DNA from: Kappaphycus alvarezii
Taxonomy: Eukaryota > Rhodophyta > Florideophyceae > Gigartinales > Solieriaceae
Length of the DNA stretch: 64,000 nt
Direction: 5' to 3'
Assembly (NCBI GenBank): GCA_002205965.3
Contig: NADL03000029.1
Location: 186,001 to 250,000 of the forward strand
Of this stretch, positions 1-10,406 are shown piece after piece (within the stretch, counting starts at the first letter, position 1; each line of letters opens with the position of its first letter). The translations under genes and the position numbers were made by a program. The notes beneath the pieces were generated by a model, which saw only the letters and a program-made list of their open reading frames with translations, was not told the origin of the DNA and made no database searches.

Positions 1-2
1 CT

Positions 3-720
3 AAGGAGGTAGAAACAGATGATATGATTCGTACCGCTATAGAGTCTCGGCTCAACTTCGACGATTTGTTAAGCTCATTGGTGTACTTATGTGATCTCTA
101 TGAAGAGACTGGGTTCAACGCCCAAGCCAAGTTCGGAATACTGCGTAAGGCGGCGATGGGGGATTAGCGGCTCTCCAATTTCCTACTCATCAAGGACCCT
201 CACATTTTTGATGAACCGAAAGGTATCATAGTACAATTTGTCAAAAACTCGGAGACATTTCAGTCACTGAGTGAGGTACCGATGGAAAATCGTACATCTA
301 TGTCTATCCTACATCCTGAAAAGAATTATAAAAGGACGGCTATTAGTGCAGCGGCATTAGAATATGTCAGGAGCGATGTCGAAAACTTGGAAGAAAGGTT
401 GGAAACCGATTAGATAATCTACTTGACAGGATAACCTCGCAGTTGGAAAGCCTTACTCTTACCATTAAGAAAAACCATTCTGAGGCCTCCATGGCCGCAG
501 AAGTCTGTTCTTACTGTCACAAGCCGGGAAACTTTGCAAATAAGTGTCCTGATAATCCGCATTGAAACACTCGTTATGGAAAGTGCGGACTATGTGGGCA
601 TCATGAAAGTATATGCTGGTCGAAAGACAACAGAAGAGCAAATCTATCGGACGCGAGGAGCGAGTCAGGACCAAAGATGAAAATCTTACAAAACAAAAAA
701 GGTCAAAGTTTGACGGATGC
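3..720 (+). pseudogene. Gag polyprotein remnant with zinc knuckles (gypsy A)
   Basis: The frame starting at base 3 reads a Gag-like helical segment, followed by a stop near 165 and further breaks. It can be aligned by eye with the gag of element C (shared pattern F..LRK, then a region ending E.LE.RL before the knuckle). At 506-547 a nucleocapsid-type zinc knuckle has the spacing CX2CX4(N)X4C; Asn replaces the expected His. A second partial knuckle (C-GL-C-GHH) follows at about 585-625 after an in-frame stop. Gag normally forms the retrotransposon particle and binds its RNA. This copy cannot make a full protein. Confidence 0.7.
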
Positions 721-1103
721 CGGTAACGTATCCATCGCTAAGAAATCAGTCAACTCAATGTGACAAAAAAGGATGGGGAAGGGAACATTTTATCGAGAAA
801 ACCTCGGCTAGATTATAGAATTGTGGAGCATATCCCAGCAACTGAACCTCCTCGGACAAAGAGATCTGATAAAGTTGTTGCAGGAGTGGAAATCACTCTG
901 GCCAAGAAAACGAGAAAGAGTAAGACATTTAAGAAGATCCAGAAGGACGGACTAGGGTATGGGAAGAAGTACAATTTGGTTGCTTAGCTTGCATTGTCCC
1001 CAACTGGAATGACGTTTGGTCAACTTTTGAGGGGAAACGCAGATGATGCGAGAAAGGATCTCAAAAAATTATAAGGTCTAATAAGTCCGCTAAAGGACAG
1101 AAA

Positions 1104-1331
1104 TTGTTTCTTCAATCAGCCTCGACACCACCAAGACGTCTTAGGCTGGTGCCTTTCAAAGTATTGGGAAAGAAAACCCAAGCTCTTTTCGATTCAAGAG
1201 CTGTTCCAAACCTTATTTCACAGACTTTAGTAACAAATCTGGGTCTCGAGATTATTCTAATTACTAGAAGAATAACTATGGCGGATGAAACCTTCCCGCT
1301 CCCGCCTCAAAGAAAATATCCGACATGTTAA
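1104..1331 (+). pseudogene. Retropepsin-like aspartic protease remnant (gypsy A)
   Basis: A short open frame reads VLGKKTQALFDSRAVPNLIS. This matches the retropepsin active-site region A-L-L-D-T/S-G-A followed by a hydrophobic NLIS turn. The catalytic Asp is at about 1191-1193, but the invariant Gly after Ser is Arg (D-S-R), which should abolish activity. The related element C keeps D-T-G at 46217. The protease would cut the Gag-Pol polyprotein. It lies between gag and RT, as expected. Confidence 0.65.
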
Positions 1332-1439
1332 AACCTTCCGAAGTAATAGCATGAATCATTTCAGATCTAAGACAAGAAAATTATACCGGTCACTCACTCA
1401 TTTGAACTTACCGATACTCAGCCAATTTACCACATGCCT

Positions 1440-2320
1440 AGACGTAAACGGCCAAAATATTAACAATTTATTTCAGAGAATGTTAAATGTATGCTGGAAA
1501 ATGATATTATTCTTCCAGTTTCATCCCAATGGTCATTTCCAGTTGTGGAAGCACCAAAGAAAAATGTAAAACTTCGCTTTTTCGTCTATGAATGACAAGT
1601 GAACCAAAGAATGATAACTGATCGATTTCATTCCAAATGGAGGAAATCCTCGAGGATCTAAAAGACGGGAGATACTTCACCTCAATTGACTTTACACTGG
1701 TATTGGCAGATTCCATTGATGAAAAATGTAAGGAAAAAACAACTTTACAGCAAAGCCGGTACATTCAGGTTCGAAGTGATGCCTTTTGGTCTCATGAATG
1801 CCCCAGCTACATTCCAAAGAATGATGAACGAGGTTTTGAAAGGACTTCCATTTGCAAGAGTTTATATCGATGAGTGGTATATTCTCAAAAACCTTGGATC
1901 AGCACATATCGCATGTCAAGACTGTGGTAGAGAATATATGCGTACAGCCTGAAAATTAAGTTAAGCAAATGCTTCTTTGCGAAAACGTCTATCCAATTAC
2001 TCGGTCATATCGTCGATCAAGAGGGAATTAAAGTGGATCCAGAGAAAACGAAAAAAATCAAGTTGGCACCAGGCCCGCTTCAAAGACGGAGGTTCGAAGC
2101 TTCTTAGGACTGGCCTCATATTACAGAAATTTATCAAAGATTTCGCCAAAACTGCAGCACCGTTACATGCCAGCACTACGAAGAACGGAAAATTTTACTG
2201 GAACAAGGAAATGCAAACTGCATTTGAGGAGCTTAAAGATAAGCTATGTGTCCCCAGTGCTCATGTATCCAGATTTCAAGAGACCATGTTTTGTGGAACA
2301 GATGCCTAGAACGGTCTTTG
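1440..2320 (+). pseudogene. Reverse transcriptase remnant (gypsy A)
   Basis: RT pieces are spread over at least three frames. From about 1485 there is the N-terminal finger motif with ILPVSSQWSFPVV. At 1640-1700 the palm start appears (DLKDGRYFTSIDFT). At 1760-1875 the FEVMPFGLMNAPATFQR block is followed by Y-I-D-E at 1863-1874, where the second catalytic Asp of YxDD is Glu. From 1977 to 2310 the thumb and connection are readable, including the FLGL.YYR-type block in one frame and FEELKDKL in another. Frameshifts and the DD-to-DE change show an inactive copy. Confidence 0.8.
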
Positions 2321-2680
2321 GGTGCCATTTTGTCCCAAAAAGGTGAAAACGGAAGACTAACCCTGTTCAATTCGCAAGTCGCACTCTGTGATGCGGAAAA
2401 AGAGATACTCAGTCTGCGAGAAAGAAGCGCTAGCTGTTGTCTTCGCACTGAAAAAGTTTCGTGTACCTTTTATCACTCGAGAAATTTGTCTTGATAACTG
2501 ATCACCAGGCACTTAAGACAGCATTCCAAAAGAAAGATGTACATCACCGCTTGGCCCGATGGCTCGACATTTTCGCAGAATATCGGTTTGAAATTGTGTA
2601 TAGGCCCGGACGCAATAATCAGCCTGCCGATTACCTATCCCGCTTGAGGGATCCATTGATTCCAAATGAAAAAGCTTCCG
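2320..2680 (+). pseudogene. RNase H domain remnant (gypsy A)
   Basis: The Ty3-type RNase H follows the RT. The segment at 2461-2660 reads the conserved ITDHQALKTAF block, then H.RLARWLDIFAEYRFEIVYR and PGRNNQPADYLSR, which is diagnostic for gypsy RNase H (TDH...L and the G..N..AD.LSR end). The N-terminal part at 2320-2450 is in another frame (the E..LS...E.EALAVVFALKKFR-type pattern can be followed through the frame change). The enzyme would remove template RNA during cDNA synthesis. It is inactive here because of the frame breaks. Confidence 0.8.
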
Positions 2681-2759
2681 AGAATCGTCGGAGTTGCCGA
2701 GTTCAAGTGCCGAACGATAACGAGTACGAAGCTAATTCACGGACTATTAAATTCCTTGA

Positions 2760-3900
2760 TGGACTAGAAATGAGAAAGGTTGATCTCGAACACAGAAATT
2801 GGGTACGCAGGAACCAAAAGGCTTTTACATTGTGGAATGGGAAACTCTTCCGACACACAAAAGCCGGTCCTCGACTAGTGGCCCCTTTGAAAGAAAGAAT
2901 GAAGATCTTGAGGACTTTTCATGATGAGTTAGGGCATTGGGATCTCGAAACAACCAAAAATTCATTACGGAGAGATTCTGGTGGCCCAGTATCCATAAGG
3001 ACGTCTATAATTTCGTGAAAAGCTGCGACAACTGTCAAAAATTCACTCCGATACGAAAGTATAAGACAACTCTAAGCTTCCCAGTTTCCGCTCTCTTTGA
3101 AACCTTCTCAATTGACTTTGCCGGCCCATTCAAGGAAACCTCTTCCGGAAACAAATACCTCCTTATAGGGGTGGAACATCTTACTGGATGGCCAATAGCA
3201 GTTGCAGTTGAGGAGGCCAATGCTGAGGTGGTCCTGAGATTCATCGAAAAAGAAATAATTGAACCGTTTGGTCTTCCAAAAAGGATCATCTCAGATAACG
3301 CCCTTTGTTTTACTGCAACTTCACTGCTTCGTTTCTTGAAGAGAAGGGATTCAGCTGAAGACAGTTCTCGCATACGCTCCTATGTCAAACGGTAAAGCGG
3401 AGAGGATGGTTGGAACCATCAAACGAGCAATATCGAAAACTATGTCGAGAGAATGAAATCCAGTGGGAAGATGCCTTACCAAAAGTGTTATACGGCTATC
3501 GTCGAAGAAGAGAGAAGTGGACGGTCACCATTCGAGCTAATGTACGGAAGGGCTCCTAGAATGTTACAGAGAGCATGGAAACAAATAATCGATGAAGAGA
3601 GTAGAGAAGTCGAACTACTGGCCACTGAAGGCTGGAGATCACACCGCGCGCTAACAGAGACAAGAAATGAATGAAGAGCCTCCAGTCCAAACCTTTTCAG
3701 TCGGCTCTAAAGTACTTGTAGTACATGGAAAAGCAATGCAGCAGGCTGTGAAGTGGCCGGCCTTCCAAACAAAGTACTCGAACCTTGCATCGTCACGGAG
3801 GAAAGACACCCGCACTATAAGCTCTGTTCAAGCTCAGGGAAGAGATCAAGGAGGGCCATCCATGCACGTCGTCTGTCCCTTACCATCAGAGGCCTGAAGA
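2760..3900 (+). pseudogene. Integrase remnant with GPY-like tail (gypsy A)
   Basis: An HHCC zinc-binding region begins at about 2920 (HDELGHWD, then C-DN-C at about 3030). The catalytic core at 3090-3395 contains FSIDFAGP (first Asp), GVEHLTGWPIA and the ISDNA block (second Asp) spaced as in DDE integrases. Frames change at about 2960 and 3340. At 3453-3900 the C-terminal tail includes PFELMYGR and a degenerate GPY-like barrel (W.AFQTKY...EERHPHYKL). The protein would insert the cDNA into the genome. It is the last recognised pol domain before the unidentified ORFs. Confidence 0.82.
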
Positions 3901-4174
3901 ATTCCTTCTCACACAGGACTATGCGCAACCACGGGGCATACTCATCTTTAACTATAGAATGATTCCTATGGGAGGAAAAAGGGCCTGGAATGGATCATCT
4001 CGATTACGCGTGACTACTACGAACTCCACGTAATCATCCATTTCTACATTAATATATGCCTATGTTTTCGTACGTTGAACGGACCATTGCTACCTCAGAA
4101 GAAGATTTCCGACTATCAATAGAGTTCTATTCTCATTCCAAAACGGAAGGTTCACGGAAGCAGGTCCAGAGTTT

Positions 4175-4618
4175 GTGGAAGTCATATATCATTACTCTAT
4201 AGGAAGGTATGGAATGGTAGCTATCGGAGACTTGTCGCAAACATATCTGAACATTTCCGTCCGTTTACGTATTTCTCAAGAAAACCAAGATGTGCGACTG
4301 AGAGGTTACAGCTTGCCCCCTGATATGGAATATCGACTGGTCCCGTATCCTCTATGGGAACCTTACGTTTCCGCTCAGAAACAAACCTCAGCCGAAGACC
4401 AGGATCCTCCCGAGATGATGATGATACGAGCTGGACCATCAAGTGATCGGGGCGGATCATCGAAGAGGGCAAGGCGTCGGAGCAGCGAGGAAGATCGCCA
4501 AGAAGATCGCCTCAAACACCGCCTAGTCTCCCAGGGGGAAACTATATCCTTAATTATTGGACGACTACTAATCAGACATTGGCTCCGTGAGACAGCAGAG
4601 GACCCTCGAAAAGCATAA
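4175..4618 (+). CDS. Unrecognised ORF downstream of gypsy A integrase
   Basis: A 147-codon open frame with no family that I recognise. The N-terminal half is mixed alpha/beta in character; residues 85-125 are a charged, Arg/Ser/Glu/Asp-rich linker (KRARRRSSEEDRQEDR). It lies between the integrase and the putative polypurine tract of element A, so it may be an extra 3' ORF or a third coding region of that element. Element C shows no counterpart after its integrase. An open frame upstream of the ATG (from about 4145) could lengthen it. Function unknown; it may be a remnant. Confidence 0.35.
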   Translation: MEVIYHYSIGRYGMVAIGDLSQTYLNISVRLRISQENQDVRLRGYSLPPDMEYRLVPYPLWEPYVSAQKQTSAEDQDPPEMMMIRAGPSSDRGGSSKRARRRSSEEDRQEDRLKHRLVSQGETISLIIGRLLIRHWLRETAEDPRKA

Positions 4619-4723
4619 TGAATTTACTTTTTTGCCATTAGTATTTGCATGTGCTTCCAAAACATTCACGGGCGCACTTACTCGTGAGGACTCAGTCCTT
4701 ATGTTGCGAGTTTCTTTTCTCAT

Positions 4724-5026
4724 TTGGATACCTATTTCTGGACCCGTCGCCAGATGGCATACTACGTCTACTACCTCACATTTGGAAGGTTTGAAGAAGT
4801 GAAACGGGAGGACCTCATTGGAGAACACTATGAAACCATACGCCGCATATACGAAACTCTTGACCAGGTAGTTGTGCTGGTCATGGTACGTTACATACTC
4901 TCTCATCATATTAGAAATGAGCTACTACCATATCAATTCAATCAACCATATACTCTCTCTGTTGAATGGATAGATCTCCCACAGAACAATTATAGCATTG
5001 AAGACGAGATGGGACATTTGACTTAA
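4724..5026 (+). CDS. Unrecognised 100-aa ORF in gypsy A 3' region
   Basis: An open frame of 100 codons with aromatic-rich helices (YYVYYLTFGRFEEVKRE) and an acidic C-terminus, ending with a TAA at 5024-5026. I do not recognise the product. It follows the 4175-4618 ORF by about 100 bp and may once have been continuous with it through a frame change. It sits upstream of the polypurine tract, so it probably belongs to the retroelement's extra 3' coding region rather than to a host gene. Confidence 0.3.
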   Translation: MDTYFWTRRQMAYYVYYLTFGRFEEVKREDLIGEHYETIRRIYETLDQVVVLVMVRYILSHHIRNELLPYQFNQPYTLSVEWIDLPQNNYSIEDEMGHLT

Positions 5027-5572
5027 GTGCGGGGGGTTAGGCGCGTGCTGATAGGAACGGTTTTTTTGTCTCTGTCATCTACAGACTTTTAGTTTACTGT
5101 ACTACCTCCCCTTGTCCAAAATTGCTTCTATTTCCGGTCCTTCCTCGTCCTCCCTGAGCCTTGCTTATCATTAACGCAGTCCTCTCCAAATTTACCTCCA
5201 TTTTATCTAGATATTTCTATACTGTATCTACCCCTTTGAATCGATCCCAAATCAAGTTTTTTTCCCTTTTTGCTTATGTTATCCTCCAAATTCGCTCTTT
5301 TTTTGAGAAAAAGGGCGGAAATGCACTACTAAAAAATCCTTTGCAGATTTATTTTACCTCTTCCTAATCTATAGAATCTGCCTTTGGAGCCTATTTAAAC
5401 CCCTTCATTCCAAGTTTCAAACGACTCCAATAATTTTACACATCACTCTCTCCCCCACACACACCAAAACACCCTCCCATTCCCCAAAGCCTACCGAAAT
5501 GACCAATCTCTGCCCTCGAAATTCATTTCCAAAAATCGCCATCCCCATGTTGCACCTACATATGTCTGTGGT

Positions 5573-5636
5573 AAAGGGGGGAAAATGTGGGGTAATTTAT
5601 ATTTGAAAAATATGGTCGGTTGCGGCCTGAAATATC
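5573..5636 (+). promoter_or_regulatory. Candidate polypurine tract and truncated 3' LTR start
   Basis: AAAGGGGGGAAAA at 5573-5585 is followed directly by TGTGGGGTAA. This is the arrangement expected for a plus-strand priming polypurine tract next to the TG of a 3' LTR. About 50 bp later the coding remnant of a minus-strand non-LTR element begins, so the LTR would be cut off. No second LTR copy is in the window to confirm it. The preceding 5030-5570 stretch is pyrimidine-rich and has no gene that I can see. Confidence 0.4.
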
Positions 5637-6790
5637 CTACAGGGTTTGCAGTAATACCTCTAAAATTACCCTAAAAAGCCGGCTCAAGGCCCCCAGCAGA
5701 CAGGCTGCGTTGTACATTACGGCCGAGGCAGCGTGCCTCTGAGTAAGTACCGTACGGACCTTACCATATGTCTCCATCGCTCTAACTGCTACGTTCCGCG
5801 CGACGTCGGTTAGCACCCTATAGGCGTCCGGGTGCCACCCTCCGAGAGTGGATAAAGGGATAGGCACGAGCTTACTTCTCCGGAGGTTGCAATAAAAGAA
5901 TCATATCTTCTATGCTTCACAGAGGCGGCCGCATTGAGCGAGGTGCGCGGATTAAACGTTTGGGCCCTTCTGTGGGAGGGCGCCAGCGGGTTGACGAACG
6001 TCACGTCAAAGAAGTCTGTACCTCCACTGCTTCCCATCGCCCGGATGTCTGGCCTTGTGCGATGGACCTCGTCCTGCAGTTCGACGGCGGGGTGACGGGC
6101 TGCCTTCTACAGATTTTGCGCAAAAAGGGCGACTTGATGGTTATGCCGTCTAGTTCTGTGCGCACCACGTCTGCAGTAAAGGAGATGATCCCCGAAACAG
6201 TCGAGGGTGTCGGGGCAGTTTCGTCTTCGGCACAGCACGTCCGAGGGGAACAGCGGGACTTGACAGAAGTATTGGAACCACACCGCGAATTTGCGGGAGT
6301 CAATACTTGTCTTGAGTCCGGGGCACGGAGCGCAGTATAACCATTCCTTGGCGCCCGGGAGGGCCATGGATGCGCGAAATGCTTGCTTTCTTTGATCACC
6401 GGGGGAGATACTTTCTTGTACTGCTGCATTGATTGCTTCTGTTAGTTTCTTTTGCGATGGTGTATTGCGTGAGCAAAAGGCACTGAATGGAAGAATCCTT
6501 GACTGCAGACAGGCAAGTGACCAATTCCGGTGGGCGTCCAAAGCGTCGTTGTAGGTGGTGAGGCTCCTGATAGGAGCGGGCGGGACGACTTTGCACAACT
6601 TGTTGGTGGCCGCGCTGGAGGCGAGGAAGGCGGTCGCGGAGATGTTCTTGGCGGAAATGAATCCGATCCCAAAGGAGGGCCGCTTCGCATCCACTGATTT
6701 CACTGGAAGTTGGGGTTCGCGGAAGACCTCTGAATCCAGGACCCCCCTGCCAGTGTGCGGACGCAGTGCTTATCATATCGTCAAACATGG
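5637..6790 (-). pseudogene. C-terminal part of a REL-endonuclease non-LTR retrotransposon
   Basis: Minus-strand coding remnant of the same family as 40131-44205, lacking the RT core. Read 5' to 3' on the minus strand it holds: the post-RT region GIGFISAKNISATAFLAS (about 6610-6660); W-rich helices; a zinc motif C-x4-C...GDHLLYC followed by RRHN (about 6120-6190); then R-P-D-I-R and FFDVTFVN at about 5990-6050. The last three match the restriction-like endonuclease layout of R2-type elements (zinc finger, RH[ND], [KR]PD, D-V-T-V). A C-terminal helical segment ends at 5637. There is a stop after the RHN block and at least two frame changes. 5' truncation is typical of target-primed retrotransposition. 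Confidence 0.75.
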
Positions 6791-6914
6791 CAGCCCCCTT
6801 GGTGGTGGACGACGTTGGGACTAAGCGTAGTAAATAGCCGAGTTTGCAGACTCCGAATCAATTTCGGAGCAGCTGGAACGCTATTTGCGTATCCTCGAGG
6901 TCAATTATGAGAAC

Positions 6915-7190
6915 CATTCCTCCATGTTTTCATCTGATACCTCCGGATGCTCCATACTCTCGTCTCACTTCTCAGCTCACCAATATGCGAAAGACTATTT
7001 GGCTCAACGAGTTCACCAAATAACTTTTTCGCCTTTCCTTGGTTCATTTTCGCTTTGGCAGATTCCAGCATTCTTTTTCACATCTCTAGCACCAATTACT
7101 TGGTAAATAAAATGAATTCAATAACTTCGACAATGGCTCAACATTTATTCAAACTTCTCTTCGAAGCCGTGAGGCACTTCCAGGACCCAA
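6915..7190. repeat. Left direct repeat of tyrosine-recombinase retroelement
   Basis: This 276-bp stretch recurs in the same orientation at 11641-11918, with roughly nine of ten bases identical. Both start CATTCCTCCA and end CACTTCCAGGACCCAA. The right end of this copy overlaps the last codons and the stop of the tyrosine recombinase gene (stop at 7145-7147). Terminal or split direct repeats are a known feature of PAT/Ngaro/kangaroo-like members of the DIRS order. Confidence 0.85.
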
Positions 7191-7774
7191 GACTTTGGGC
7201 TTTGGTGGCAGTCCGGAGGATCCGGATTGCGCTTGACTATCCAATCCCGCAATAATCCCGGGAACGTGGAAGTAGTGCCACGGGCGCGCCGCGAGTCGGT
7301 TGAGTTGCTCGCGGACCTTCTGTCGAATTTCCAATTTGATAAGGACCATTGCACGGCTCGAACATAGTAGTCGGTTGTAGAAAAACGAGCCCAACGTCCT
7401 CGATGATGTATATCCAACATTGGTAAAGGACCAGAGTGGTAGTCGTGTGTTGCCCTTCCGTAACGGAGGCAATGGGGCGTGACAGACAAATAGGACAAAT
7501 GCAGGCCCGTCTGGTGCCAGACTATCTCTTGGATAGCCCGTCGAAAAAATTCTTGAGAGAACTTGAAAAGGCAATCATGAGGGGCCAAATGTCGGACGAG
7601 GATGAGACGCTTCAGTAACGAAGAGACGAAAAGGGAGCGAACAGTTAGAGACTGGGACTTTCCGGACTTGTTGACCGGAAGCAGGATCGTTGCAAAAGAG
7701 AAAACTGTGGGATTTTCATCAAATATGACTTGGTTTCTTTTCAACAAACCGCATTCATCATGCGTAGATAACAC
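7145..7774 (-). pseudogene. Tyrosine recombinase catalytic domain
   Basis: Open frame of 209 codons. Residues 99-137 carry the diagnostic tyrosine-recombinase signature TPHCLRYGRATH (the H-x-x-R pair, H101 and R104), then RGRW at 125-128 and the nucleophile region TTDYYV with Tyr136/137. Spacing is normal for phage-integrase-like enzymes of DIRS elements. Residues 30-80 look like the beta and helical part before the signature. The enzyme would integrate a circular cDNA by strand exchange. The last codons lie inside the left direct repeat. The N-terminal helical domain is in the next upstream ORF in another frame, so the gene is frameshifted. Confidence 0.85.
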
Positions 7775-8041
7775 TCATGCGAGACAAGGACCGCAACGGC
7801 CAATCAAATTTGTTTTTCCTGAAAAATTATTGCGCGATGCCAAGCGCAAGATCTTGCCGACACGGGATATACTGCTGGCTGGGGGCGCACCGATCCCAGC
7901 CGCGGAGAGCTCTGCTTGACATAAAGAGTTTTCCTGAACTTCCGGCGCAAAGAACTTGATGGAGGACAGGGTCCTACCCGCGAGACTTTTATATTGAATC
8001 GGAGAATCGAAATAGAGCAGCTAATTAATGTATCGGAGTAG

Positions 8042-8785
8042 TTATTCGCCGATTTGGTCATAATCATCAAGGGAGCGTTCCCTTTTTGCACAATATGCGA
8101 AGAAATCCCGTAATGCGGATCGGTACTCTTTGGCTTTGGTCAGACTTACACTCGCTAAGACGAGCTTATACGCATCTTGAGGGGCCATCTGCAGGGTTTT
8201 CTCCGGACGGGATCCAAATAGGTGTAAGGATAGCACACGAAAGGGAAATGACGGCAATCTGCTGAGCGAGACGCCGCAGCCGAGGAGAACTCGACCTACC
8301 CCTGGCCACTGACAATATATTATATCCTTCGAATCTGTTAGAATCGCAGTTCTCCGAGAAGCTGTTGCCCGTTGTCGCGCGAGCAAATGTAAACCTGTCA
8401 ATGTCGTTTTACCTTCCAGTGCGTTAATGTGCTGAGGGAAATTCCATTTCTTAGCACTGATCATTTTACAATTAAAACGAGGGACCGGAACATCTCTGGG
8501 CAAGATACCACGAGAAAACTTAGAGACAAGCTCCACCTGGTTGGGGTGCCAGGCTGAATAAGGGGCATACATACCTGCCCCGCCTTTGAAAGAGGTATCA
8601 GATACCAACATGTATTTCCCGAATTTTTCTCTTAAATCATAATGTAGTAATGGGGCCAAAACCACCAGTAGGCCTAGCTCGTGTCGTGCGCCGAAACTGG
8701 GTTGTAGTACTCCCGAAGAAGAGCGGAGACCTTCATACAGTTCTTGCAAAACCGAAAAATCGGACGATTCAGCAGAGTAAACCAA
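8042..8785 (-). pseudogene. RNase H-like domain and recombinase N-terminal region
   Basis: 247-codon frame. Residues about 70-160 resemble the RNase H of tyrosine-recombinase elements: LVSDTSFKGGAGMYAP (the D of the first catalytic position in VSDxS..G.G), INALEGKTTLTGL (catalytic E in an ALE block) and ILTDSKDIIY (a TD(N/S) block). This is the pattern of DIRS/Caulimovirus-type RNase H. The last about 60 residues (LASVSLTKAKEYRSALRDFFAYCAKR) look like the N-terminal SAM-like domain of a tyrosine recombinase. The recombinase core follows in another frame at 7774-7145. Confidence 0.7.
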
Positions 8786-8998
8786 TTCCAGGAGCCTAGA
8801 AGCTTCTGAAGCTCAAGCAAGCTCCAGTCCTTAGCCCTTTCTAGCCGCTTCTTCCTCATTATCATTCAGCCATCTTTGCATGGTCAGGCTCCAAACATCC
8901 TTGGAACACCACTTAATCCCCAAAATCGACTTTTCACTTGCACTTGGCCGTTCACACCTGGACGGTTTAGGGTCCAATTTTGCATCAGAAAACACTTT

Positions 8999-9860
8999 CT
9001 AAACTCTTTCATACACTTGGTTCACCATTTTCCGGTTGTGCGCAACAACAAATAGATCATCAATATACCGTCCATAACGCACTGCGTCGATAGATTTACC
9101 ATTCGACGCCTTTTTTTCTCTTTTTGGACCAAGGCCGGCTCTTGCCAGCAGCTCGCCATGAATTGAGTGACCGACCAATACTGAGTGCGACCACTCCATC
9201 GGGAGGACTCGATACCTAGGCCAGAACCGCCTTCCCCCGACCACTACGCAGGGCAGGCAGAAGTACACGCGGAGGTGCTCGGGTAGTTCCAAACGATGTA
9301 AATGGTTGTCAATATCCAGCTTTCCTGTAAAGATCGATTTTTCATCCACTGCCTCGAGTTGCGTAAACAGTTCTGGGTGAGACATCTCACCCTCTACTGG
9401 GGAACGAAGTGCAAATTCCCCCGCCGGGCGTCCAAAATCAAACGCTGCCGGCCTCCATCTTTGGGACTGCAAAAAGGCCATTGATCTCTTTCGGTCTCTC
9501 CGTCGTCAATTCCAGTATATGCTTTTCCAACAATCCGGCCACTAGGGCTGGGTATGTCTTAGGAATAACCATAAGACATTTCTTTGGGACTTTCAGTTCC
9601 GCTTCCGTAGGTTTCCGAAAGATAGCTCGGTTGCCTGGGTCTGTATATTGGGGTATCATCCCTGTGGGAGCACATCTCGAAGAGATACACAGCCTGCAAC
9701 CTCTGCCGGAGGCAGATATAATTTATTTACCTCGATTAAGTTCGCATTCGCGACCTTAACATTTCCACCATATGTTTCTGCCGTAAACGAGAGCGTCGCA
9801 CGGAATTTTTTGTTCCGGCGCCAGAACTCGCGACATCTTATTTCCAAATACACCAACACG
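8999..9860 (-). pseudogene. Reverse transcriptase of DIRS-type element
   Basis: Two overlapping frames form one RT. 9859-9438 reads the fingers (INGLFAVPKMEAGSVRLIF, then GRPANEFALRS in the shifted frame), matching the R-x-I-x-D-x-R-P-x-N block of DIRS-type RTs. 9481-8999 reads the palm: GKLDIDNHLHRLELPEHLR, YRVLPMEWSHSV, and the catalytic VRYGRYIDDLFVVAHN with an intact Y-I-D-D. RT makes cDNA from the element RNA. The N-terminal about 65 residues (9859-9656) are continuous in sense with the finger region. A frame change near 9440 breaks the ORF. Confidence 0.8.
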
Positions 9861-10406
9861 CTGTCCTGGACCGCAGTTCCTCTCCCCTCTTTGCCGTTGG
9901 AAGAGAGAGATCAGACTTAGCCCTCAAGTAATAACTATCTCTGCAATACAATAAATTCAATGCCCATACCAGTCGCCTTGTTTCTACTGCAACCTGTCTT
10001 CGCTTGACCTGACACTGACGCAATCTACTGCTGCGGGAAAATTTCTGAAAACAAACCTAATTTATTGGGCCAAGCAGGGGGGAAAGGTCTCTACGGTCTG
10101 CCAGTTGAACCATTGTTCTTCTTCTTGTTACTTGCTCGAGCCTCCACGTTCGTCTCGATCCTCCTGCGAACGGTTAGAGGCTTTTCGGTAGGACTCGGCC
10201 ACTTTCACAGATCTCATCGCTCGCCCCAGCACATCATGGATCATCGCATCATTTCCAACCGACGACTCCAAAACGTGTTTGGCAAGCTCCCAAGACCCAT
10301 GCTCTATGGCCAACTCCAAGTCAAGCAACCTTCTCACTGAAATCTCGAAGTCGGGTTTCCGACAAGTCTTTTTCCATCCTTCGTACGCGATTCTCACATC
10401 GAGCAT
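9838..10406 (-). pseudogene. Leader/Gag-position coding remnant of DIRS-type element
   Basis: Two minus-strand open frames (10406-10128, 92 codons; 10023-9838, 61 codons) lie upstream of the RT, where a Gag-like protein is expected. The first is helical and charged (RRLLDLELAIEHGSWELAKHVLE) with an Arg/Glu/Asp-rich end; the second is basic. I recognise no zinc knuckle or named family. The position is the only argument for a structural role. Confidence 0.4.

Larger units (their letters stand above)
1..5636 (+). mobile_element. Ty3/gypsy LTR retrotransposon A, decayed, 5' end outside window
   Basis: Gag, protease, reverse transcriptase, RNase H and integrase remnants follow each other on the plus strand in the Ty3/gypsy order (integrase after RNase H). 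All reading frames are broken. The 5' LTR is outside the window. After the integrase come about 1.5 kb with two unrecognised ORFs, then a polypurine tract and about 50 bp that may be the start of a 3' LTR, cut by a non-LTR fragment. Element C at 44870-48960 belongs to the same family, judged by similar gag, RNase H and integrase sequences. Confidence 0.88.
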
